NCBI GenBank assembly: GCA_003242955.1
Contig: QJPH01000292.1
Location: forward strand, 1-47,460
Direction of reading: 5' to 3'
Source of the DNA: Candidatus Methylumidiphilus alinenensis
GTDB lineage: Bacteria; Pseudomonadota; Gammaproteobacteria; Methylococcales; Methylococcaceae
DNA: 47,460 nt
Shown here: one piece after another, positions 6,728 to 15,690 of the stretch
Position numbering within the stretch: the first letter of the stretch is position 1
Layout: each line of letters starts with the position of its first letter
The notes under the pieces: generated by a model
What the model saw: only the letters and a program-made list of their open reading frames with translations
Database searches by the model: none
What the model was told of the DNA's origin: nothing
Translations under genes and position numbers: made by a program

Positions 6728-9700
6728 CTACAGTGCTGCGAGTACTACGGCTTCGTCAATGTCCACCGCAACAATGCGGGAGACGCCGGGTTCTTTCATG
6801 GTTACCCCGGCAAGATGCTGGGCGATTTCCATGGTTGCTTTGTTATGTGATATAAAAAGGAATTGTACCTTCTCTGCCATTTCCTTTACCAATTGGCTGA
6901 AGCGAACGACATTGGCATCGTCCAGAGGAGCGTCCACTTCATCCAAAAGGCAGAAAGGCGCTGGGTTTAATTCAAAGATGGAGAATACCAAGGCCACTGC
7001 CGTCAGCGCTTTTTCGCCGCCGGACAGAAGGTGGATGGAACTATTGCGCTTGCCGGGCGGGCGGGCCATGATGGTCACACCCGTTTCCAACAGATCCCTT
7101 TCGCTCATTTCCAGATAAGCCTGGCCACCACCGAATAGTTTGGGAAACATGCGTTGGATCCCAATATTAACTCGGTCGAAGGTGTCCTTGAAACGGACTC
7201 GACATTCACGATCAATTTTTTCAATGGCTTGCGTCAGCGTTGCCTGCGATTCCATCAAGTCTTGCCGTTGTTTGTCTAGGGTTTGCAAACGTCCTGACTG
7301 CTCGTTATATTCGTCTAGGGCGGTCAAATTAATGGCACCCAAACGGCTGATTTCCTCGGTCAATTGTGCCACCTTCTGTTGCCAGTCCTTTTCCTGGGCT
7401 TCTTCGGGGATGTCTGGAATCACCTGTCCAGGACTGACGCCAATTTCATCGAATTGCTCCTGTACGGTCAGCCGTCTGACATCATTTTCCTGATAGTCCA
7501 GTTTGATCTTTTCCAGGCGTTTTTTCAAGGCATCCAGCTCACGTTCTTTGCGCAGTTTTGCCTCTGCCAAGGAACGCAGTCCGGTTTCGGTTTCGCTGGA
7601 TTGTTTGCGAAGTTCAGCCAGTTCGCGTTCCACCCTGTAACGTTGCTCCGACAATTCCTCCAAGGCTTCCTGTTCCTCATCCATGGGCACACCCGCTTCT
7701 TCAATCAATTTGGCTAATTCTTTCAAGCGTTCTCCAGTCTGTAGGTGGTATCCCTCGCCCTGTTCCAAATGCTTGAGTGTTAGAGATTCCATGGATCGTA
7801 AGGTTTCCACCCGGCTTTGAAGCCCGTGTAGACGATCCCTGGCAGTGTGCAATGCAGTTTCCGACTCGGCGGCGCGGTGTTCAAATGCTAGTTGTTGGCT
7901 AGTTAAATCTTTGCTTTGGCGTTCAAATTCGATTATCCCTTGTTCGGCCCGTAGTAGTAGGGTTTTGGCTTCTGCGACCTCCTCGGCATTGTTTCGTAGG
8001 TGTTCATCCAAGTCTTCCAGTTCCGATTCGAGTTGGCGCAGACGCTTACTGGCTTGTTCGTGTCTGGCGGTTGCCGCACTGGTCCGCGATTTGATGCGGG
8101 AAATTTCGGTAGCCATACGATTGGACTCGGACTGGCGCTGCTCGCGTTCCTGTTCGGCTTGCTGTGCCGCTTCCTCAGCAAGAGTCAAGTTGTACTCAAA
8201 TTCGCCGACAACCGCCTGCAATTCTTCACAATGCGCCTTCATTTCGCGTAATTCCCGCTCGCGTTTCAACACCCCAGCCTTGGCGTCATCAGGCTTCTTC
8301 ATCACCAACCAACCCGGTCCCATCCAGGCACCGTCTGGTGTCACCACCGATTCGTGTTGTTCCAGCCGGGTACACAATTCCCTGCCTTCCGTTAAATTAC
8401 TGGCACGGTAAACACCGCCCAGCAATGGATTCAAATTCCATGCAGATTGAATGCAATCAAGCAGCCGCTCGTTCAAATCCCCCCTGTCCCCCTTTTTCAA
8501 AGGGGGGCAAGGGGGATTTCCAAGCTCAAAGAAGGCCATCGACTCAAGATTTTTGCCTCCATTCAATAGAGGGAGGTAGTGGCGGGTATCTTCGACGCAG
8601 ACGGCCTCCAAGTGAACGCCAAGCACATTCTCCACCGCCGACTCCCAGCCGGGGCTGACTTCCAAGTGTTCGGCCAATCGGCTGGCTTTGTGCAGTGCGG
8701 CATCGCTAAGCCATTGTTTAAGGGCTGCGCGGTCTTTGCCCATGGCGTGTTGTTGTAGCAGTTCTAAGGAACTGATCTTGCCTTGGCTAGTATGCAACAG
8801 CGCCCGTTTGGCGTTTAAGCCATCCTGGCAGGTTTTGGCAAGGCTACGCTGCAAGTGGATCACTACTTGCAATTCCTCCAAGCGGGCCAGATACTCACTC
8901 TGGTTGTCTTCCAACTGGGTCAGGTTTTCTTGCAAGTTTTCCAATTCCGAGTCCCTAAGCCCGTTTTCAATTTCATCCCGCTCCCTGTCCATTCGTTCCC
9001 GGCGACTTCGGAGTTGGCGCTGCTGCTCTTCCATTTGGCGAATACGCACCCGCTCAACATCGGATTGGCCTTTTAAGCTGGCTAGATCGCCTTTGAAGGC
9101 ATCCCACTCGACACGCCAAGCTTTGAGCGCTTTTTCCGCTTCTTGACGTTCGGCGGCAGCGTTGGCTTCGGTTTGCCGGGCAGCTTTAATTTCAGATTCC
9201 AATTCTAGCAATTCCAAGCGAACGGCATCAATCTGCCCATGTTCATGCGCTAATTGTGCCTGTGCCTGAATCTGTTCGACCTTGAGCCGTTCCTGCTCAA
9301 GCCGCAGCCCTTCGCGGGTTTGGCGGGCATGTTTTATCGCTTGGTCCAAACGGGTGATTTCGGCACCTAATTCATAAAACCGCCCCTGCCTGTCGTTTAA
9401 GGATTTTTGGAGTTGTTCCCTCTGTCCCTTCGCCGACTCTTCCTTGGCGATCAGAAGATTTTCTTCGCCTACTAACTCCCTAAATTGCCTCTCGCATTCC
9501 AGCAATGCAGCTTGGTGCTGTTTTAGCGTCTGGTCGTATTTACGCCAGCGCAACCCAAGCAGTTGCAGGCGAAAAAGGCGTTCTTCCTCCTTTAAAGCGG
9601 TATACTTTTCCGCTTTTTTTGCGCTGCGTTGCAGGTTGCCAATTTGCTTTGCCACCTCGTCGCGCAGGTCTTGCAGGCGTTCCATATTTTCTTGGGTATG

Positions 9701-10255
9701 CCTCATGCGGGTTTCGGTTTCGTTACGGCGCTCCTTATATTTGGAAATGCCGGCGGCTTCTTCGATCACCTCGCGGAGTTCGTCTGGCTTGGCTTCAATC
9801 AGGCGGGAAATGGTTCCTTGTTCGATGATGGCGTAACTGCGCGCACCCAAACCAGTGCCGAGAAAAATATCGGTGATGTCCTTGCGCCTGCAACGCGTAC
9901 CGTTAAGCAGATAAACTGACACGCCGTCCCGTGTGACCTGTCGCTTGATGGAAATTTCTTGGTACTTCGCATATTCTCCTGGCGCACTGCCGCAGGCATT
10001 GTCGAACACCAGTTCCACCGATGCCACGCCCACTGGCTTACGGGTGGATGACCCGTTGAAAATCACATCGGCCATAGACTCGCCGCGCAAATGCTTGGCG
10101 GAACTTTCTCCCATAACCCAACGCACCGCGTCGATGATATTGGATTTGCCGCAGCCATTGGGTCCGACCACGCCGACCAAATTTCCAGGCAAAGGAATTG
10201 AAGTTGGATCGACAAAGGACTTGAAGCCCGCGAGTTTGATTTTGTCCAGTCGCAT
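6728..10255 (-). CDS. smc: chromosome segregation ATPase SMC
   Basis: The 1175-residue SMC has a P-loop near the N-terminus (GPNGCGKSN, residues 31-39), two long coiled coils, a central hinge (about 505-680), the ABC signature LLSGGEKALTA and Walker B CLLDEVDAPLDD near the C-terminus. With ScpA and ScpB, encoded 2-4 kb away, it forms the condensin that organises newly replicated DNA. The hinge carries a foreign in-frame insert at residues about 579-593, translated from a 45 bp palindromic repeat (8475-8519). Start and end fit the family. zipA follows directly and is probably co-transcribed. Confidence 0.97.
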   Translation of the reverse strand: MRLDKIKLAGFKSFVDPTSIPLPGNLVGVVGPNGCGKSNIIDAVRWVMGESSAKHLRGESMADVIFNGSSTRKPVGVASVELVFDNACGSAPGEYAKYQEISIKRQVTRDGVSVYLLNGTRCRRKDITDIFLGTGLGARSYAIIEQGTISRLIEAKPDELREVIEEAAGISKYKERRNETETRMRHTQENMERLQDLRDEVAKQIGNLQRSAKKAEKYTALKEEERLFRLQLLGLRWRKYDQTLKQHQAALLECERQFRELVGEENLLIAKEESAKGQREQLQKSLNDRQGRFYELGAEITRLDQAIKHARQTREGLRLEQERLKVEQIQAQAQLAHEHGQIDAVRLELLELESEIKAARQTEANAAAERQEAEKALKAWRVEWDAFKGDLASLKGQSDVERVRIRQMEEQQRQLRSRRERMDRERDEIENGLRDSELENLQENLTQLEDNQSEYLARLEELQVVIHLQRSLAKTCQDGLNAKRALLHTSQGKISSLELLQQHAMGKDRAALKQWLSDAALHKASRLAEHLEVSPGWESAVENVLGVHLEAVCVEDTRHYLPLLNGGKNLESMAFFELGNPPCPPLKKGDRGDLNERLLDCIQSAWNLNPLLGGVYRASNLTEGRELCTRLEQHESVVTPDGAWMGPGWLVMKKPDDAKAGVLKRERELREMKAHCEELQAVVGEFEYNLTLAEEAAQQAEQEREQRQSESNRMATEISRIKSRTSAATARHEQASKRLRQLESELEDLDEHLRNNAEEVAEAKTLLLRAEQGIIEFERQSKDLTSQQLAFEHRAAESETALHTARDRLHGLQSRVETLRSMESLTLKHLEQGEGYHLQTGERLKELAKLIEEAGVPMDEEQEALEELSEQRYRVERELAELRKQSSETETGLRSLAEAKLRKERELDALKKRLEKIKLDYQENDVRRLTVQEQFDEIGVSPGQVIPDIPEEAQEKDWQQKVAQLTEEISRLGAINLTALDEYNEQSGRLQTLDKQRQDLMESQATLTQAIEKIDRECRVRFKDTFDRVNIGIQRMFPKLFGGGQAYLEMSERDLLETGVTIMARPPGKRNSSIHLLSGGEKALTAVALVFSIFELNPAPFCLLDEVDAPLDDANVVRFSQLVKEMAEKVQFLFISHNKATMEIAQHLAGVTMKEPGVSRIVAVDIDEAVVLAAL
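8475..8519. repeat. 45 bp palindromic repeat inserted in the smc hinge
   Basis: AAATCCCCC and GGGGGATTT close the ends, with CCCCCTTTTTCAAAGGGGGG in the middle. The length is a multiple of three and read in smc it gives NPPCPPLKKGDRG. The same repeat family occurs between genes at 10284-10317 and in degenerate form at 5881-5913, so it is mobile or dispersed DNA rather than ancestral smc sequence. Confidence 0.85.
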
Positions 10256-10283
10256 TTAATTAATTGGGGCAGAGGGCCGGGTA

Positions 10284-10317
10284 CTTCCCCCTTTGCAAAA
10301 GGGGGGCAGGGGGATTT
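10284..10317. repeat. partial copy of the same palindromic repeat upstream of smc
   Basis: CCCCCTTTGCAAAAGGGGGG followed by CAGGGGGATTT matches the right two thirds of the smc-internal repeat. It lies between the divergent smc and queF genes. Confidence 0.75.
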
Positions 10318-10443
10318 CTTTGGGCAGGGCGAGTTTTATAAAATAAGAATTGCGCAATGACAATCAACGGTCTGGTTATGGCGGGAACAAATGCTTATTA
10401 TAGCGAACTAATTGCAATCAGCCTAAAGCGAATCCTCAACGCC

Positions 10444-10833
10444 ATGTCTACGAACCCCAGCAAAGAAATTGAAACCTTCGCCAATCCACAGCCCGGCAGG
10501 AGCTACACCATCCGCATTGAGGCGCCGGAATTCACCTGCCTATGCCCGAAAACCGGGCAGCCCGATTTCGCTACGTTTCTGATTGAATACGTACCCGATG
10601 CGGTGTGCGTGGAATTGAAATCGCTCAAATTATATTTCTGGTCCTACCGGGACGAAGGCGCTTTCCATGAGGCTGTCACTAACCAAGTCCTTGACGATCT
10701 GGTTGCCGCCACCTTACCCAACTTTATGCGGATCATTGCCAAGTTCAACGTTCGCGGCGGACTCTATACCACCGTAGTGGTTGAATACCGCAAGGAAAGT
10801 TGGATTGCGCCAGAGGCGGTGGTGTTGCCTTGA
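10444..10833 (+). CDS. queF: NADPH-dependent 7-cyano-7-deazaguanine reductase
   Basis: This 129-residue unimodular QueF reduces preQ0 to preQ1 in queuosine biosynthesis. The catalytic motif [13 protein letters not shown] contains the nucleophilic Cys34 and Asp41. The family NADPH-binding region [20 protein letters not shown] and substrate residues in FNVRGG are intact. The ATG at 10444 is chosen because [15 protein letters not shown] is the usual family N-terminus, whereas the longer frame adds 29 residues not seen in relatives. The SDR remnant begins 9 bases after its stop. Confidence 0.93.
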   Translation: MSTNPSKEIETFANPQPGRSYTIRIEAPEFTCLCPKTGQPDFATFLIEYVPDAVCVELKSLKLYFWSYRDEGAFHEAVTNQVLDDLVAATLPNFMRIIAKFNVRGGLYTTVVVEYRKESWIAPEAVVLP

Positions 10834-10842
10834 GAACACACT

Positions 10843-11262
10843 ATGAAAAAATCAGTTAGCTTTGATTATTCGGGCAGAGTTGCCTTGATCACCGGGGGTG
10901 CCGATGGAATTGGACGGGCCACCGCCCTTGCTTTTGCCGAGAGCGGTGCAAACGTGGCGGCACCCTACACAGCTTCAAAGCATGGTGTGATAGGGCTGAC
11001 CAAAACGGCCGCGTTGGAATACGCCAAGTGCGACATCCGGGTCAACGCCGTGTGTCCGGGTTTTATAGGAACTAAGCTGTTGGAAGGTGTGGGAATCACC
11101 CCTGCTAACGAGATCGGCCAAACAATTGCGGGAATGCACCCGTTAGGACGTTTTGGGACGGCAGAAGAAATTGCCGGGGTTGTCCTATGGCTTTGCTCGG
11201 ATCAGGCCAGTTTTGTGACGGGTCATGCTTTGCTTGCGGACGGAGGATATACGGCCCAATAA
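10843..11262 (+). pseudogene. short-chain dehydrogenase with a large internal deletion
   Basis: The frame is open for 139 residues, where classical SDRs have about 250. The N-terminus has the Rossmann motif TGGADGIGRA, and the C-terminus resumes with YTASKHGVIGLTKTAALEYA, then VNAVCPGFIGT and FVTGHALLADGGY. Between GANVA and PYTASKHG roughly 110 residues are missing, including the NNAG region and the catalytic serine; the YxxxK pair remains. The deletion kept the frame. It is therefore most likely an inactive remnant that could still be translated. It could be read from the queF promoter; its original substrate is unknown. Confidence 0.75.
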
Positions 11263-11299
11263 TCGTTATCCGCCTATTCTGGCCCTCCGCGTAACTTCT

Positions 11300-12238
11300 T
11301 TATTTATCCCTCCACCTGCCATCGCCGGATCGGGTGCGGACGGGTTTGCGGGGCGGGGCTTCGGGTGCAAGGCCAACCGAAACAAGCAGGCTATCCCGTT
11401 GTTCTGGCAGGAGTTCGGTATATGTCCGCGCCTTGATATGGGGCGGCAGCACGATATTGCCGAAGCGGATGCGAATCAACCGGCTAACGGCGATGTTTTG
11501 CGACTCCCACAAGCGGCGGACAATACGGTTGCGGCCCTCGCTGAGGGTGACGTGATACCAGTGGTTGGAACCCTCGCCGCCGGCTTCGACAATAGCGTTG
11601 AAATGCGCCGGACCATCTTCCAATTCCACGCCTTGTTTGAGCCGTTCTAGCATGTCTTCGCTAACCTGCCCCAACACCCGCACCGCGTATTCGCGTTCAA
11701 TCTGCCTGGACGGATGCATTAGCCGGTTTGCCAACTCGCCATTATTAGTGACCAGCAGCAGACCTTGGGTGTTGATATCCAAACGGCCTATGTTGATCCA
11801 GCGGCCAATTTCCAGGCGCGGCAGTTGTACAAAGATAGTCGGCCGTCCTTCCGGGTCGCGGCGGGTGACGATCTCGCCGGTAGGCTTGTGGTATAGCAAA
11901 ACCCGCGTCGCTTGGTTGACCCGTTTCTCGACATTGACCGGGCGTCCACGCAGCATCAGTTGGTCGCCTTCTTTCCAGCGGTCGCCCAGTTTGGCGGGGT
12001 TGCCATTGAGTAAGACTTCGCCGCTTTCGATCCAAGTTTCGATTTCCCTGCGCGAGGCTAAACCGGCATGGGCCAGCACTTTTTGAATGCGCTCCCCTTC
12101 GGTTTCCCTCGCTTTGCCATCTTCCAAGGGTAAAGGGTTCATTGTTTCAACGGTATTAACCTTCGACGGGGCGGGTCGTTGGCTAGGGCGCTTGGTCCGT
12201 ATGGTTTTCTGGTTGTCGGGTGGTTTCGGTTTGGTCAT
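11300..12238 (-). CDS. rluB: 23S rRNA pseudouridine(2605) synthase RluB
   Basis: This 312-residue protein has an S4 RNA-binding domain (about 45-100, with RIQKVLAHAGLASRREIE) and the RsuA/RluB-type synthase domain. The catalytic aspartate is in INIGRLDINTQGLLL and the later motif EGRNRIVRRLWE is intact. RluB modifies U2605 of 23S rRNA. The N- and C-terminal tails are basic and low in complexity, as is common in RluB. The start at 12238 follows the MTKPKPP reading; scpB runs 56 bases into this gene. The scpA-scpB-rluB order is frequent in proteobacteria. Confidence 0.9.
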   Translation of the reverse strand: MTKPKPPDNQKTIRTKRPSQRPAPSKVNTVETMNPLPLEDGKARETEGERIQKVLAHAGLASRREIETWIESGEVLLNGNPAKLGDRWKEGDQLMLRGRPVNVEKRVNQATRVLLYHKPTGEIVTRRDPEGRPTIFVQLPRLEIGRWINIGRLDINTQGLLLVTNNGELANRLMHPSRQIEREYAVRVLGQVSEDMLERLKQGVELEDGPAHFNAIVEAGGEGSNHWYHVTLSEGRNRIVRRLWESQNIAVSRLIRIRFGNIVLPPHIKARTYTELLPEQRDSLLVSVGLAPEAPPRKPVRTRSGDGRWRDK

Positions 12239-12809
12239 GGTATCTTGCGGTTGTATCAGGAACGGGCAAATGGGTGTCGGCAATTGGGCCTAGCCGATCA
12301 ATGAAAGTTTGCAAAGGTGGCAGTTCGTCTAGCCCTTTCAGGTTGAAATAATCTAAAAAGTGGCGGGTGGTTGCGTACAGCCCAGGGCGGCCAGGAACTT
12401 CCTTATGTCCCACCACTTGTACCCAATCCCGCTCCATCAGGTTGCGGACAATCTGGGTGGATACTGCAACCCCGCGTATTTCCTCAATCTCTCCTCGGGT
12501 AACCGGTTGACGGTAGGCAATGATGGCGAGAGTTTCCAAAAACGCCTTGCTATAACGCGCCGGTCGCTCCTCAAATAGACGGGAAATCCATGGCGATAGC
12601 CTTTCCCGCACTTGGAAGCGGTAACCCGTTGCGACTTGCTTCAGTTCGATGGGCCGATTGTCGAATTCTTTCGCCAACTCAGTCAATGCGCTACGCACCT
12701 CGGCGGCTTCCGGCTGTCCGTCTTCCGGGAATAGAGCCTGCAATTCGGCTACGCTCAAGGGCTTTGGCGCGACGAACAGCGCGGCTTCGACGATGTCCTT
12801 CAAATCCAT
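12183..12809 (-). CDS. scpB: segregation and condensation protein B
   Basis: This 208-residue ScpB has two winged-helix domains, visible as MDLKDIVEAALFVAPKPLSV and the second domain with ETLAIIAYRQPVTRGEIEEI. It dimerises and binds ScpA to complete the SMC complex. The start is placed at the ATG at 12809 because it matches the family N-terminus; the open frame extends further upstream but through scpA territory. The end overlaps rluB by 56 bases in another frame. It probably shares a transcript with scpA. Confidence 0.92.
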   Translation of the reverse strand: MDLKDIVEAALFVAPKPLSVAELQALFPEDGQPEAAEVRSALTELAKEFDNRPIELKQVATGYRFQVRERLSPWISRLFEERPARYSKAFLETLAIIAYRQPVTRGEIEEIRGVAVSTQIVRNLMERDWVQVVGHKEVPGRPGLYATTRHFLDYFNLKGLDELPPLQTFIDRLGPIADTHLPVPDTTARYHDQTETTRQPENHTDQAP

Positions 12810-12876
12810 GGCAGGCTTAAGTGGATAATCGTCAAACGGAGGGTGCGCGGGTGATTCTGCAACGTCCTGGTCTCGC

Positions 12877-13686
12877 TCAGGCAGGTGCTGCCTGGTGGAC
12901 CCGAATATATAATTCGCCCAAGGGCTCTTCCTGAATAATGTCAATAAAGCGTTCCTTGCATAATTCCAATATGGCCAAAAGTGAAACCAAGGCACCTTGT
13001 CGGCCCTCACGACGATTGAATAACTCGGGGAAGGCAAGCTGGGGCTTTTCCTTCAGGCGGGATAACACGCTGGACATCCGTTCGCGCACGGATAACGGCT
13101 CGCGCAGAATGCGGTGATGGGTGGACCGCTCGGCCCGTCGCAGCACGTCTTCGAAAGCCGACAGGACTTCCTGCAAATCGACTTGGGGGTAGACTTTGCG
13201 CACCGTCAAGGTACTAGTGTCAACCCCACCCAGTTCAAACACGTCGCGCTCACAACGCGGCAATTTGTCGAGTTCTTCCGCCGCCGTTTTAAAACGTTCG
13301 TATTCCTGCAGGCGCCGCACCAATTCGGCTCGAGGGTCGTCTTCCTCAGCCTCGGCTGTTTCCGTGCGCGGCAGCAACATGCGGGATTTTATTTCGGCCA
13401 ATATCGCGGCCATCAACAGATACTCGGCGGCCAAATCCATGCGTATCCCCGCCATTGCGTCAATGTAGGCAATGTATTGACGGGTGATTGTGGCAATGGG
13501 TATGTCTAGGATGTCCAAATTCTGCCGTCTGATCAAGTACAGCAATAAATCCAGCGGTCCTTCAAAGCTTTCCAAGAAGACTTCCAGCGCATCGGGTGGA
13601 ATATACAAGTCCTCGGGCAGTTCGGTGTAAGGTGTCCCATTGACCAAGGCGATGGAATGGGACACTGTTGTAGGGTTTTCACTCAT
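12877..13686 (-). CDS. scpA: segregation and condensation protein A
   Basis: This 269-residue kleisin has the typical N-terminus FEGPLDLLLYLIRRQNLDI that binds the SMC neck, a charged middle, and a C-terminal winged helix (LVSLLAILELCKERFIDIIQ) that binds the SMC head. Size and layout are normal. scpB follows after a 67-base gap on the same strand. Upstream, 13687-13833 holds no gene that I can support. Confidence 0.93.
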   Translation of the reverse strand: MSENPTTVSHSIALVNGTPYTELPEDLYIPPDALEVFLESFEGPLDLLLYLIRRQNLDILDIPIATITRQYIAYIDAMAGIRMDLAAEYLLMAAILAEIKSRMLLPRTETAEAEEDDPRAELVRRLQEYERFKTAAEELDKLPRCERDVFELGGVDTSTLTVRKVYPQVDLQEVLSAFEDVLRRAERSTHHRILREPLSVRERMSSVLSRLKEKPQLAFPELFNRREGRQGALVSLLAILELCKERFIDIIQEEPLGELYIRVHQAAPA

Positions 13687-13833
13687 GGAGGCACCGTCGT
13701 CGTTAAGCCCAATGGGATGTCAAAACTAGCGGTTCGTACTTGGCGTGCGGCAACTCGTTGCAGCAGGTCGTGGAAGTCGGCGACGAGTCGCCAAACGCCA
13801 TGATAAAGAAGGCCAAGTCACTCATGCCCGTGA

Positions 13834-14481
13834 TCATATCCCGGCAATGCCGTTCATTAGGGCCTGGAACAGAGAAACCGGCACACCCATGAATACCCAG
13901 AGTAGATTCGTCATCATCAGAAACAACAAAATATATAATCCGTAAGGTTCAATTTTACTGTATTGGTAGGCCATACGGGGAGGTAACAGCCCTAGGGCGA
14001 TGCGTCCACCGTCCAGAGGTGGCACGGGCAATAAATTCAACACCATCAGGACCACATTAATGCCGATGCCCGCCTGGCCCATCAAACCCAAGGGCTGGCT
14101 CAGAAATTCAGAGTGCAGCAGGATCGCCAGGCGTATCATCAATGCCCAAAATATCGCCATTAAGAGATTGGCTGCGGGGCCGGCTATAGCCACCCATACC
14201 ATGTCGCGACGGGGATTGCGCAATTTTCCAAAATCCACTGGAACCGGCTTGGCCCAGCCGAAAATCATATTGCTGAAGAGCAACATTAAACCCGGCACTA
14301 GCAATGTACCGATAGGATCGATGTGCTGCAACGGATTCAAAGACAAACGGCCTAGGCGCTCGGCTGTCCTGTCGCCGAATTTTTTCGCGACCCAGCCATG
14401 GGCAACTTCGTGCAGCGTGATGGCAAAAAGAACCGGTAAGGCCCAAATGGTTATTTTCTGAATTAAAGTCAGTTCTTGCAT
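13834..14481 (-). CDS. M50-family site-2 protease-like membrane protein
   Basis: This 215-residue polytopic membrane protein carries the zinc motif HEVAHG (H24, E25, H28) in its first membrane segment and the second S2P motif NLLPVPPLDGG around residue 150. About five or six hydrophobic segments are visible. There is no PDZ domain, so it is the short YwhC-like type rather than RseP. Its substrate is unknown. It follows yciO by 19 bases on the same strand, an arrangement repeated in many proteobacteria. Confidence 0.88.
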   Translation of the reverse strand: MQELTLIQKITIWALPVLFAITLHEVAHGWVAKKFGDRTAERLGRLSLNPLQHIDPIGTLLVPGLMLLFSNMIFGWAKPVPVDFGKLRNPRRDMVWVAIAGPAANLLMAIFWALMIRLAILLHSEFLSQPLGLMGQAGIGINVVLMVLNLLPVPPLDGGRIALGLLPPRMAYQYSKIEPYGLYILLFLMMTNLLWVFMGVPVSLFQALMNGIAGI

Positions 14482-14500
14482 GGTCGGGAATTTTCCGAAT

Positions 14501-15121
14501 TTATTGAAGAAACGTCACAACCGCCTTGCCTTGGCGGATGATTTCCGGGGTGTCTTCCGTAAACCCGATGATAGTCGTCGGTTCATAGGGAACCACGTCG
14601 GCATCAATGATTAAATCGACTAGTTTTTCTAGCCTTTCCCTTATTTCGTAGGGGTCGGACATTGCCTCATCATCTCCCGGCATGATTAAGGTTGAACTGA
14701 ACAATGGCTCGCCCAATTCCTTTACCAATGCCTGCACAATCGGGCTGTTTGGGATGCGGATGCCGACGGTCTTGAATTTGGGATGCTGAAGCCTGCGCGG
14801 CACCTCCTTGGTCGCCTTGAGGATAAAGGTGAAGGGCCCGGGTGTTAGCATTTTAATCAACCGGAATGCCTCATTGCCAAATCGGGTAAAAGACGATATC
14901 TGGGAAAGATCGCGGCAAACCAAGGCGAAACGATGTTCTTGACCCAATTGACGAATAAGGCGAATTCGCTCCAAGGCATCCTTATTGTCAATTTGACAGC
15001 CCAAGGCATAGGATGAGTCAGAAGGGTAGACAATCAGTCCGCCATTGCGGACGACCTCGACCGCCCTTCGAACCAACCTTTCCTGGGGAGACAGTGGATG
15101 AATTTGGAAATATTGTGCCAT
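14501..15121 (-). CDS. YciO/Sua5-family L-threonylcarbamoyladenylate synthase-like protein
   Basis: The 206-residue protein is of the YrdC/YciO/Sua5 fold. The nucleotide and RNA-binding core is visible in GGLIVYPSDSSYALGC, and PGPFTFILKATKEVP and VGIRIPNSP follow in the usual order. Family members make threonylcarbamoyl-AMP for tRNA t6A; the YciO branch is close but its role is less certain. The MAQYFQIHPLSPQ start matches YciO. It is first in a small operon with the M50 protease. Confidence 0.85.
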   Translation of the reverse strand: MAQYFQIHPLSPQERLVRRAVEVVRNGGLIVYPSDSSYALGCQIDNKDALERIRLIRQLGQEHRFALVCRDLSQISSFTRFGNEAFRLIKMLTPGPFTFILKATKEVPRRLQHPKFKTVGIRIPNSPIVQALVKELGEPLFSSTLIMPGDDEAMSDPYEIRERLEKLVDLIIDADVVPYEPTTIIGFTEDTPEIIRQGKAVVTFLQ

Positions 15122-15514
15122 GCGGCTAGTTTACTACAGAGCGGCGGTTAAATCGCGTGCCGCAGGCAATTTCATTCGTGCCCATAACCGCTGGCCCGGT
15201 GCTCAAGCGGACGCGCCGGACCCTTGCCGTTTTGGGTCAGAAAGGTCCGTCTGCAGCCAACGTAGTTTGTCTGTAATTCAAAAATTAACAACCCTCGCTG
15301 TTCAGGGCCTTAGCTATCAATTGCCCACTCGGGTTTGAAAGCCATCAACCTAAAGCCGTGACAGGTCATCTTATACTTGCCGTAGTTCGCCCTGTTGGAC
15401 AAACACTAGGGCTTGAGCTGTATGGCGCAATGGGTTAGGTTTGCGCTTTTATTAGGTTCTCGTTGGGGGCTATGCCTTGAGCAAGTTACTTGTGGACTGT
15501 GTTGGAATTCGATG
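15122..15514. other. gene-free stretch left of the integrative element
   Basis: This 393-base gap lies between yciO and the left attachment site. I see no convincing coding frame, tRNA or terminator in it. Before integration it would have been the DNA immediately downstream of tRNA-Ser(UGA). Confidence 0.5.
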
Positions 15515-15528
15515 TGGCGGAGAAGGTG
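15515..15528. repeat. left attachment site (attL core)
   Basis: TGGCGGAGAAGGTG is identical to the last 14 bases of tRNA-Ser(UGA) at 33073-33086 (reverse strand). It lies 176 bases before the integrase start. Confidence 0.85.
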
Positions 15529-15649
15529 TCCGCCATTTTGACATTTAAGAGCCTCCGTCTAAGTCCACATTTATATAAATATATCAATATCATAAGACTC
15601 TAATGTGTCCGTTGAAGTTTGTTGCTTTCCGCCACAATCCGGGGTATAT

Positions 15650-15671
15650 TTTGTGGGCAGATTTGTGGGCA
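15650..15671 (+). promoter_or_regulatory. putative integrase arm-type sites, left end
   Basis: Two direct copies of TTTGTGGGCA start at 15650 and 15662, 12 bases apart, directly before the integrase gene. The same pair with the same 12-base step and orientation occurs at 33008-33029 next to the right attachment site. Position and spacing suit arm-type binding sites of a tyrosine integrase. Confidence 0.6.
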
Positions 15672-15690
15672 ACTTTTCGGGGTGAATGCA

